Source of the DNA: a candidate division FCPU426 bacterium
GTDB lineage: Bacteria; Oederibacteriota; PGYV01; Palsa-1178
DNA length: 5,219 nucleotides
Assembly (NCBI GenBank): GCA_003167475.1
Contig: PMTB01000006.1
Span: forward strand, 1 to 5,219
Reading direction: 5' to 3'
Every line of letters begins with the position of its first letter. Position 1 is the first letter of the stretch. The notes below the pieces were generated by a model. The model did no database searches, was not told the DNA's origin, and saw only the letters and a program-made list of their open reading frames with translations. Made by a program: the position numbers and the translations under genes. Below are positions 1 to 5,219 of the stretch, in pieces.

Positions 1-281
1 TTCGACGACATGGTGTCCGTCACGGTAAATGTCGGGCTCGCCGTCGCGGTGTATGTCTGCGTATTTGTCGGCGTACCGGTCTTCGAAGGCGTGCCGGTCG
101 CAGTCAGCGTGGGCGAGGACGTCATCGACGGCGTATTCGTATAAGAAAGCGTCGGCGACGCTGACGCTGTGTTTGAGGCCGTAGGCGAAGCGCTCGGGGT
201 ATTGGTCGGCGTGTTCGTGACAGTGCGCGTATACGTCGGCGTAAGCGTGGAAGTCATGGTACGCGTTGGCGTGAATGTGGG
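1..281 (-). repeat. Degenerate Thr-Pro-Thr repeat encoding a surface stalk (truncated by window edge)
   Basis: Residues 1371-1463 are low-complexity: of 93 residues, 35 are Thr, 14 Ser and 12 Pro, in a loose TPTxT / SPT period. In DNA this appears as recurring acg, ccg and gtc-ggc-type triplets with many synonymous variants, so it is a degenerate coding repeat and not an array of identical units. Such linkers are extended and often O-glycosylated, and they usually separate catalytic modules from a C-terminal anchoring or sorting domain. That domain would lie beyond the left edge. Repeat-number variation between strains or assemblies is plausible. Confidence 0.85.
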
Positions 282-3200
282 AGTTGTCGCGCCGCAATTC
301 ACATGAACAGACATCTGGTCGCCCACCGTATATGTAATCCCGAGCGGTATTGCGTAGGCGGTATTGTATAAATCCGTGCAGGTCGTTGTTACATCGCCGG
401 CCCAGGTGTATGTCAGCGACTGCCCGTAAGTCATCATGGCGACCAGAGGATAATCCACGTTGCCCGTGGCAAGCGAGCCGCTGTTAGAGGCGGAAACAAA
501 ATTAATCCCTCCCGGCACCGGGTCATAGACATGCACGTTAAAAGCCGAATCCAGCGATGTATACCACTTGGTCACTACATGTCCGCCGGTGGGGCTTCCT
601 CCGGCAGGATTACCGTCTATAATGCCGGCGTAACCCGCGGTCTGCGGCGCGGTCAGGTACTGAATCGTAGGCAGGACATTCCATCCCGACGCCGAATGGT
701 CCTTTATATACACCTTAACCGCGGCCCCGCTCAGGTCTATCCTGATGTCATCGGTAAGGGAGCTGAAAGATACGTTGCCGGTAGCGACCGCTGTCGTGCC
801 GTTCCAGATGGTTATAGGGCATGATACACCTACTCCAAGCACCTTCATTGTGAAAGCCATGGTGCCCCTGAAATATATCCCGAAGTCCGACGAATTATTG
901 GTTATATTAAAATTCGCGTAAATTACGCCGTTCACGCCGTTCGAATAATTATAGTGGTATTTTCCGGCGCCATTGGGAAGTGTGATGCCCGCCCCGCTGA
1001 AAGTGTAATTCGTCGCTCCGTCCTTGGTCCAGTTCGTCCCGGAACTTAAGATAGTAGGGTCTGCCCCGGAATCCGCCACTGTGCCGTTCATATTTGTGTA
1101 GGCTATGGTGTAAGTTATCGGGTCGTTGGTATTATAATTCGCGGCATTGGCCGTCTTTGTTATCGACGAAGGCGCAAGCGAGGGAGGCGGCGCCGAACAG
1201 CTGATGGAGACTGTGGCAGAGTCCGCCACAGGCGACTCATTATCGGCGTAAACAAAAGCCGTGTTTACCGCGGAGAGCGTTACCGCCGACGGACAGCCGC
1301 CGCCGGCCGTTGCCCAGTACGACACTGTCCCGCACTGGTTCACCAGCATATTTCCGAGGTTCCATTTTATTGTCCTTGTCCCGGCCGTATAGGTCCCTGC
1401 CGGCGTCCCTATGAACCCGCCCCAGTTAAGGTTTGCGGGCAAAGAATCAACAACAAAAACATTTGTAAGTTCCCTGCCCGGCTGCGGGCCGTTGCCGTAT
1501 ACCCGGCGCCAGCAGTATCCGTCCCATTCCTCTATCAGGACATTTGTAATCATCGGGTTCGTGCCGTCGCATGAATCGCGGTTTATTTTCGGGACATTGA
1601 CTCCCGCTGTCAGCGGGTCGCCGTCGGTATAGTCCAGGCCTATGGGGTATAATAAACATGTAGGCGCGTTGTCTCCTGAATCTTTATAAGTATAGGCTCC
1701 TGTATACGGCAGCGCTGAATAATCTTTTGTAAAATCATGCGTTGTCACGGCCGGGTTTGTCCAGATATCAAGCTGAAAAAGCAGGGGATTGAGCGTGCCT
1801 GTGCCGCCGTAAGTGAGTATGCCGTCGGGGTAATGCATGTTCGGCAGATTATTGAAGAATTTCATCAGCAGCTGTGTGGGCATGGAAACCGACGGATTGT
1901 TCTGGATTATAAGCCTTTGGTCCCAGCAACCGGTGCCGTTGACCATGTCCGTGCATCCCGGCACGAGCGTTTCGGTTGAAACAGTTATTCCTGTAGTGCC
2001 CTCCACGCGGTTCTGGTGCAGGTCAAAACCCTGCCCCTGCCCGTAAATAAAGTAAGACATCCTGTAATTGCCCCAGTCTATCCACGGCTCCGAAGCCGAG
2101 TGCATTCCGCGCAGGACAAGCGAGGTGAACATATTATTTCCAAAATTATTTATGGCGCCGATGGAGAATATCACACCCGACCTCCCGCCTTCAAGCCAGC
2201 CGGCAGAGGAAGAATCGCAGTAGTTCACAGTATAGGTTATGGTATCGCCGGGCTTTGCCCAGGCTACCGAAGCGGTTTTTGTTATCGTGAGTGCGGAAGG
2301 CACTATGTCAACGCAATTCCTCTTCATTATATAGGACACTTCGTTCGGGAACTCATTTGATGTCCAGCCTGTCCCGTTGGAGCAGGCTATATCAGCCACA
2401 TTGCATGAACGCCCCTGGGCCGCATTTGCCTTAACCTGCACTACAAGCGTAACCCCGCCGGCTGTTGTGTTGTAGTTCTGTGTATGGAGCCCGGTGACCG
2501 GCCCTATGTTCCAGGTAACTGTCTGCCCCGAGTTGACATGGTTTCCGCCGGAAGCGTCCGTGGCCGAAACATAGCTGAAATCCGAAGGAATAGTATCGGT
2601 GATGACGACATTCGCCGCGTCCACGGAGCCGTAGTTGCGGTAATTCAGCCAGTACGTGACATAATCCCCGGGGAAAGCGTACGTTTTATCAACCGCTTTA
2701 TAAAGTTTCATATTCGCTTTCGGCGTGAAGTTTATGGGGTCTATGTAGTTGCCGGTTATTATCATCAGGCCGAGGAGCCTGAAAAAATCGTGAAAATACT
2801 TGGGGTCCGAAGCCAGGTAACCGGTCTGTATGCCGGTGCCGTTTTGGTCCGAGTCCCAAAGCGTGCAAAGTTCCCTGAACCACCTTTCCATGAACGGGAA
2901 ATCCTGGGAAATTTCTATGGACGCCGTAGCCGAGCCGAGGAGGTATGGAATATGATCGGTGCCGTCCGGCGCGCCGCTTGTATTATAATTATCAGCGATC
3001 ATTTCAGGTATTCCGAAATGCAGTTGATAGGTCCCGGGCTGTAAACATGTGGCGTAATTTTTCAGGAAGTTATAAACCTTCAGCGAGCCGTCCCTGTCAT
3101 AACTGTTTCCCGTGCCCGCTATGATGGAATGCGTAGTGGGGTTCCAGCTGTCTTTCGGAGTGCCGTAGAGCATGTAATCAAGGCTGTGCCTCCAGATGCT

Positions 3201-4391
3201 GCGGAAATCCTCTCCTTCGGAATCTATAGTCGCGTTAAAAGTGGCTGTTGCGCCGTTCACAGTCATGTCGCCTGCCACTGGAAAAGTATATGAGTTCAGC
3301 TGTCCCTGCAGCCATGCGTCCGCGGCCATGCATTTTAAAAACTGTGTCACGTTCCAGTTCCCGGTCGATGCCCCGCTGCACCATGTCAATGGAGACGCGA
3401 GATCTATAGGGTCGGCATTGACAGTCAGTGCGTTGGCAAAAGCCCTGAGATATGAGGGTCCTGTATAATCATACCAGCTGGCAGGCCTGGGCCCGTTGTA
3501 GAACGGCCCATTTGTGGGACCGCAAGTGCTTCCCGTGCCGGACGGTATGGAAAAATTTGTCACCTCGGCCCATGTCTGCCCTCCTTTATGATATCCGTCA
3601 AAACCTATATCCCCGGACATCCAGGCGTTTACATCCGTAGCTTGCGCGTTCTGCCGGCCGAGCGCCACCAGGAACCTGATGGAAGCCAGGGCCATTTCCT
3701 TGTATTTAATAGCTTTTAACCCGTTGGTATTTGTTTCCGGACCCTGCCCGCCTGCGGCATAGTATCCCGTAAAATCCCCCCACTGTTTCCACGCGATAAG
3801 CATGGCCATAGCCACGTCCATGTCGCCGTCGGTGGCGGAATCCCCGGGAGGCGCGTAAACCGAAAGGAATGACAACGCTTCCGCGTCACGGCCCACGCCG
3901 CGCGAGACCCACACATTATTGGAATATTTAAAAGCGTTCATAAGGCGGTTATTTTCCACGAGATTGAACCATATCCCGTCAAAAGTTTTCTTGTCCCCCA
4001 TCAACGCCGCCGAAAGGAGATAATACCCTGCGCTTTCCGAACAATCGCCGCATGTTGAATTGTAATCTATCATCGTAACAGCCGCGCCCGCTCCGCCCGC
4101 GAGCTGATATGTCACGGTCCCGTTGGCAGAGAACCTGTTCGCGTCTATCTGCCAGGCGTCGCGCATCCACTTTTCCATCTCGGCGTGTGCGACCCCGTCA
4201 GGCTGGTGGTTCGTATCGGACAATGTATATAGGGTCTGTTGTCCGCCGGCCGTATAATTATAGAACTGGGGAAAAGGCATTTTCGGCCCCGAGGCAAGGG
4301 GATAGTATGAGTTGACATCGACAGTGACCGCGGAAAATACCGCGGCGGCCAAAACCAGAATTGCGGTAAAGAAGAAAACGATTCTTTTCAC
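1..4391 (-). CDS. Secreted multidomain GH8 glycoside hydrolase with DUF11 repeats and Thr/Pro stalk (C-terminus missing)
   Basis: The reading frame is open from a GTG at 4391 to the left edge, giving 1463 codons plus two bases with no stop. The order is signal peptide (1-21), GH8 module (about 22-548), DUF11 unit 1 (about 560-697), DUF11 unit 2 with a large insertion (about 701-1065), DUF11 unit 3 with a LamG-like insertion (about 1076-1366), then a Thr/Pro/Ser stalk. GH8 enzymes are inverting (alpha/alpha)6-barrel hydrolases of beta-1,4-linked polysaccharides. Support comes from the SESAGY motif with candidate general acid E119, the family signature ATDGDMD at 186-192, and RSIWR at 397-401. 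GTG is chosen because an in-frame TGA lies at 4407-4409 and the next ATG (codon 38) would lose the signal peptide. Many cysteines fit an extracytoplasmic protein. The substrate is not determinable here. The family call is firm; activity is less sure because the base position looks altered. Confidence 0.87.
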   Translation of the reverse strand, partial: MKRIVFFFTAILVLAAAVFSAVTVDVNSYYPLASGPKMPFPQFYNYTAGGQQTLYTLSDTNHQPDGVAHAEMEKWMRDAWQIDANRFSANGTVTYQLAGGAGAAVTMIDYNSTCGDCSESAGYYLLSAALMGDKKTFDGIWFNLVENNRLMNAFKYSNNVWVSRGVGRDAEALSFLSVYAPPGDSATDGDMDVAMAMLIAWKQWGDFTGYYAAGGQGPETNTNGLKAIKYKEMALASIRFLVALGRQNAQATDVNAWMSGDIGFDGYHKGGQTWAEVTNFSIPSGTGSTCGPTNGPFYNGPRPASWYDYTGPSYLRAFANALTVNADPIDLASPLTWCSGASTGNWNVTQFLKCMAADAWLQGQLNSYTFPVAGDMTVNGATATFNATIDSEGEDFRSIWRHSLDYMLYGTPKDSWNPTTHSIIAGTGNSYDRDGSLKVYNFLKNYATCLQPGTYQLHFGIPEMIADNYNTSGAPDGTDHIPYLLGSATASIEISQDFPFMERWFRELCTLWDSDQNGTGIQTGYLASDPKYFHDFFRLLGLMIITGNYIDPINFTPKANMKLYKAVDKTYAFPGDYVTYWLNYRNYGSVDAANVVITDTIPSDFSYVSATDASGGNHVNSGQTVTWNIGPVTGLHTQNYNTTAGGVTLVVQVKANAAQGRSCNVADIACSNGTGWTSNEFPNEVSYIMKRNCVDIVPSALTITKTASVAWAKPGDTITYTVNYCDSSSAGWLEGGRSGVIFSIGAINNFGNNMFTSLVLRGMHSASEPWIDWGNYRMSYFIYGQGQGFDLHQNRVEGTTGITVSTETLVPGCTDMVNGTGCWDQRLIIQNNPSVSMPTQLLMKFFNNLPNMHYPDGILTYGGTGTLNPLLFQLDIWTNPAVTTHDFTKDYSALPYTGAYTYKDSGDNAPTCLLYPIGLDYTDGDPLTAGVNVPKINRDSCDGTNPMITNVLIEEWDGYCWRRVYGNGPQPGRELTNVFVVDSLPANLNWGGFIGTPAGTYTAGTRTIKWNLGNMLVNQCGTVSYWATAGGGCPSAVTLSAVNTAFVYADNESPVADSATVSISCSAPPPSLAPSSITKTANAANYNTNDPITYTIAYTNMNGTVADSGADPTILSSGTNWTKDGATNYTFSGAGITLPNGAGKYHYNYSNGVNGVIYANFNITNNSSDFGIYFRGTMAFTMKVLGVGVSCPITIWNGTTAVATGNVSFSSLTDDIRIDLSGAAVKVYIKDHSASGWNVLPTIQYLTAPQTAGYAGIIDGNPAGGSPTGGHVVTKWYTSLDSAFNVHVYDPVPGGINFVSASNSGSLATGNVDYPLVAMMTYGQSLTYTWAGDVTTTCTDLYNTAYAIPLGITYTVGDQMSVHVNCGATTPTFTPTRTMTSTLTPTYTRTVTNTPTNTPSASPTASNTASASPTLSYTNTPSMTSSPTLTATGTPSKTGTPTNTQTYTATASPTFTVTDTMSS
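294..1166 (-). other. DUF11 repeat unit 3 with LamG-like insertion (residues about 1076-1366)
   Basis: The unit opens SITKTANAANYNTNDPITYTIAYTN, is interrupted at about residue 1100, and resumes at G1270-H-V-V-T-K-W-Y-T-S-L-D-S with NVHVYDPVPGGINFVSAS. The insert of about 165 residues includes GVIYANFNITNNSSDFGIYFRG (G1171-I-Y-F-R is its core), then DDIRIDLSGAAVKVYIKD and G1253-Y-A-G-I-I-D-G. That order of strands resembles concanavalin-like / LamG / DUF1080-type jelly rolls, many of which bind or act on carbohydrate. The resemblance is by eye. The unit ends at C1366, immediately before the stalk. Confidence 0.6.
1197..2291 (-). other. DUF11 repeat unit 2 split by a beta-rich insertion (residues about 701-1065)
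   Basis: The unit opens LTITKTASV, then KPGDTITYTVNYCDSS, and breaks off at about residue 727. DUF11 character returns at G972-R-E-L-T-N-V-F-V-V-D-S-L-P and continues through IKWNLGNM and VSYWATA to SATVSISC at 1065. Between them lie about 240 residues that are not DUF11. They are Gly/Asn/aromatic-rich with alternating hydrophobic strands, for example IGAINNFGNNMF from residue 744, NYRMSYFIYG, and W823-D-Q-R-L-I-I-Q-N. I do not recognise this insert as a named family. A jelly-roll, possibly carbohydrate-binding, fold is a guess from strand pattern. A Pro-rich hinge (APPPSLAP, about 1067-1074) follows. Confidence 0.65.
2301..2714 (-). other. DUF11 repeat unit 1 (residues about 560-697)
   Basis: The segment begins NMKLYKAVDK, continues PGDYVTYWLNYRNYGSVDA and ANVVITDTIPSDFSYVSA, and then has VTWNIGPV and LVVQVKA. 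This is the standard order of DUF11, an Ig-like beta-sandwich repeated in bacterial surface proteins. It follows directly on the GH8 module and probably acts as a spacer or structural module. It is the only one of the three units without a large insertion. The Cys residues near its end (RSCN, IACS, RNCVD) may form disulfides. Confidence 0.8.
2748..4328 (-). other. GH8 catalytic module (residues about 22-548)
   Basis: Three blocks match GH8 landmarks. C114-G-D-C117-S-E119-S-A-G-Y followed by LLSAALMGDKKTFDGIW corresponds to the SEGxGYGM block that carries the proton-donor Glu. A186-T-D-G-D-M-D-V-A-M-A-M-L-I-A-W-K-Q-W fits the GH8 family signature almost exactly. D-S-E-G-E394-D395-F-R397-S-I-W400-R401 followed by LDYMLYG corresponds to the block that carries the catalytic base Asp. 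P312-S-Y314-L-R-A-F resembles the conserved PSY block between them. At about 525 residues the module is longer than typical GH8 catalytic domains of about 350-400. Extra sequence lies mainly between the signature and the base block. The landmarks are read from the sequence; the family motifs are recalled and not computed. Confidence 0.85.
4329..4391 (-). other. N-terminal signal peptide of the GH8 protein
   Basis: Residues 1-21 begin M-K-R (a short positive n-region), followed by a hydrophobic core IVFFFTAILVLAAAVF and a small-residue end S-A. Cleavage is likely near S20 or A21. No lipobox cysteine follows, so this looks like a type I Sec signal and not a lipoprotein signal. It places the enzyme outside the cytoplasmic membrane. 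Confidence 0.85.
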
Positions 4392-4398
4392 GTCGCTG

Positions 4399-4407
4399 CT
4401 TTCCTTT
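4399..4407 (-). promoter_or_regulatory. Shine-Dalgarno sequence deciding the GTG start
   Basis: AAAGGAAAG on the minus strand (4407-4399) places the AGGA core 10 bases before the GTG at 4391. An in-frame TGA overlaps its upstream edge (4409-4407), so no start upstream of it is possible in this frame. The ATG at 4410 lies in another frame, closes after 50 codons and has no ribosome binding site of its own. Confidence 0.7.
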
Positions 4408-4412
4408 CATGT

Positions 4413-4442
4413 ATTATATTAAACGTATAAATTCGAAGTTAA
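4413..4442 (-). promoter_or_regulatory. Candidate sigma-70-type promoter for the GH8 gene
   Basis: On the minus strand a perfect TATAAT (4418-4413) lies 18 bases downstream of TTAACT (4442-4437), a 4/6 match to TTGACA. The region is AT-rich and includes a T8 run just upstream (4448-4441). Transcription would start near 4406, giving a very short leader that barely includes the ribosome binding site. Its position between two co-directional genes suggests that the GH8 gene can be transcribed on its own. AT-rich intergenic DNA yields such matches by chance, so confidence is moderate. Confidence 0.42.
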
Positions 4443-4475
4443 AAAAAAGTCTGTTGCTTTAAAACAATGTTTTGC

Positions 4476-4620
4476 TTATGTAGGCGCAACCTTTAGGTTG
4501 CGGCATTTGTTTCAACGTGGTTTTGTAATTGGTTTCAGTCGTTTACAAATTTTCATCTTTCCAATCAAATTCCGCAGCCTAAATCCGTATTCTACGGACT
4601 ATAGGGTTGCGCCTACATAA
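4476..4620. repeat. Nested inverted-repeat (REP/MITE-like) fold-back element
   Basis: The outer arms TTATGTAGGCGCAACC (4476-4491) and GGTTGCGCCTACATAA (4605-4620) are a perfect 16-bp inverted repeat. Directly inside, 4492-4509 pairs with 4566-4583 at 16 of 18 positions, one of the two mismatches becoming a G-U pair in RNA. Within that, 4522-4528 pairs perfectly with 4543-4549 (7 bp), and 4584-4589 with 4593-4598 (6 bp, 3-base loop). The left arm can alternatively form its own hairpin, CGCAACC-TTTA-GGTTGCG (about 4485-4502). The core (4479-4617, 139 bases) is bounded on both sides by TA (4477-4478 and 4618-4619), as expected for TA-targeting elements such as IS630/Tc1-derived MITEs. No coding capacity is seen. 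It begins 47 bases after the right gene's stop, so it may also shape that transcript's 3' end. Confidence 0.75.
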
Positions 4621-4667
4621 CCTAATCACAAACGTTGAGCCATGGACACCAAGCCTTAAACCAGCCT

Positions 4668-5219
4668 TTAATTCCCTCTGACTACAAAAAGCTTCCCGGT
4701 TTTGAAAGTTCCGGTGGCTTGGTTCTTTATCGCGAAAAAGTATACGCCCGGCGAAACGACACTGCCATTGCGGTTTTTGCCGTCCCATGTGCCTTCTTTA
4801 CTTGTCATGTTTATGGTTTTTACGTCCTCGCCCGATAACGTGAATATCTCTATGAGCGAACCCGGCACCACATTATCAAAGGTCACCTTGTGGTTGGTAT
4901 CCAGGTTGAACGGGTTCGGGAACACCACAGGGTCGCCTATCGGATAATACGACAGGGCCGAAGGGATTGCCGGATGTTTGCCCAGTGCCGGCACGTAGTA
5001 CGGGTCATTATAATCCGTCATTATCGTGTTTGTAAGCGGCAGCAGCGCCGTATTTACGCTTTCTATCTTGGTTGTGAACGTTATCGTCATCTGCTTGCCG
5101 GGATTCAATATGAAAGGCAAACAGTGCGAATCGTTAGTCACGTACCAGAATAAATAACTTCCAGCCTGCGAAGGGACTATCTCCGAGCCATTGGACTCAA
5201 ATAACATTCCAGACGGCAG
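4668..5219 (-). CDS. C-terminal part of an exported protein with a FlgD-like / T9SS-like sorting domain (5' end missing)
   Basis: The frame is open from the right edge (5219) to a TAA at 4668-4670, giving 183 residues. A Met occurs five residues in (5207), but the frame is open upstream of it, so this is almost certainly the tail of a longer protein. The first part (about residues 1-92) is beta-rich with no family I can name; it includes GSYLFWYVTND and KQMTITFTTKIESVN, which fits a surface beta-sandwich. The last about 91 residues form the C-terminal sorting-like domain described separately. The catalytic or functional part lies outside the window. The neighbouring GH8 gene in the same orientation, 276 bases downstream, suggests a cluster of exported proteins. 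The intergenic repeat and a promoter candidate argue against tight co-transcription. Confidence 0.85.
   Translation of the reverse strand: MPSGMLFESNGSEIVPSQAGSYLFWYVTNDSHCLPFILNPGKQMTITFTTKIESVNTALLPLTNTIMTDYNDPYYVPALGKHPAIPSALSYYPIGDPVVFPNPFNLDTNHKVTFDNVVPGSLIEIFTLSGEDVKTINMTSKEGTWDGKNRNGSVVSPGVYFFAIKNQATGTFKTGKLFVVRGN
4671..4943 (-). other. FlgD Ig-like / T9SS type A-like C-terminal domain
   Basis: The segment begins PIGDPVVFPNPFN, continues KVTFDNVVPGSLIEIFTLSG and EDVKTINM, then TWDGKNRNG, VVSPGVYFFAI and TGKLFVVRGN at the extreme C-terminus. The sequence of PNPFN, a central xIxTLSGxxVxT strand, WDGxNxxG, SPGVYFF and a final GKLxVV is the hallmark of this family. In Bacteroidota and relatives such domains direct type IX secretion and surface attachment. 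In other phyla they are widespread at the ends of exported proteins and the export route is less established. The motif order is seen directly; the secretion route is inference. Confidence 0.82.

Noticed and set aside
1..281. CRISPR array or exact tandem repeat
   Set aside because: The repetition is protein-level Thr-Pro periodicity with variable codons and no fixed repeat-spacer pattern, and it lies in an uninterrupted coding frame.
1737..2360. Overlapping plus-strand open frames of 69-114 codons
   Set aside because: They overlap one another and oppose the DUF11 region. No ribosome binding site or domain motif supports them.
2484..3044. Plus-strand open frame of 186 codons
   Set aside because: It lies entirely antisense to the GH8/DUF11 coding sequence, its translation is Arg/Val/Tyr-rich with no recognisable motif, and the minus-strand frame has clear family motifs across the same bases.
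4441..4473. Possible intrinsic terminator: minus-strand T8 run (4448-4441) after AAAAC-ATT-GTTTT (4473-4461)
   Set aside because: The stem is only 5 A/T-rich pairs and lies 12 bases from the T run, too weak and too distant for a convincing terminator. The T run also sits next to the candidate -35 element.
4651..4670. Short direct repeat AGCCTT (4652-4657 and 4663-4668) at the right gene's stop
   Set aside because: Six-base repeats are expected by chance, and it forms no hairpin with a T run that would suggest a terminator.
4890..5153. Plus-strand open frame of 87 codons opposite the right gene
   Set aside because: It is antisense to the sorting-domain protein, Arg-rich with no motif, and is a shadow of the minus-strand frame.

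Overview
The window holds parts of two co-directional minus-strand genes for secreted, multidomain surface proteins, separated by a 276-base gap that contains a fold-back repeat. Neither gene is complete. The left gene starts inside the window and runs off the left edge. The right gene is seen only as its C-terminal 183 codons.

The organism is a bacterium of moderate GC content. The left protein has a signal peptide, a glycoside hydrolase family 8 (GH8) catalytic module, DUF11 repeats and a Thr/Pro-rich stalk. The right protein ends in a FlgD-like / T9SS-like C-terminal domain. This style is common in uncultured Gram-negative lineages such as Elusimicrobiota, Goldbacteria, Fibrobacterota-like or FCB-related groups. 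The phylum assignment is inference and cannot be fixed from this window.

Layout: positions 4391 to 1 (minus) encode at least 1463 residues without a stop. In order they give a signal peptide, the GH8 module (about 22-548), three DUF11-type beta-sandwich units (about 560-1366), two of them interrupted by large beta-rich insertions, and a Thr/Pro/Ser stalk (1371 onward). A candidate promoter and a Shine-Dalgarno sequence precede the GTG start. Positions 4476-4620 form a 145-base imperfect palindrome flanked by TA, resembling a REP- or MITE-type element. Positions 5219 to 4668 encode the tail of another exported protein with a sorting-like domain.

The most likely overall picture is a polysaccharide-degrading enzyme displayed on the surface or released, next to a second exported protein. 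The substrate cannot be told from sequence alone; GH8 members act on beta-1,4-glucan, mixed-linkage glucan, xylan-derived oligosaccharides or chitosan. The plus strand holds no convincing gene.
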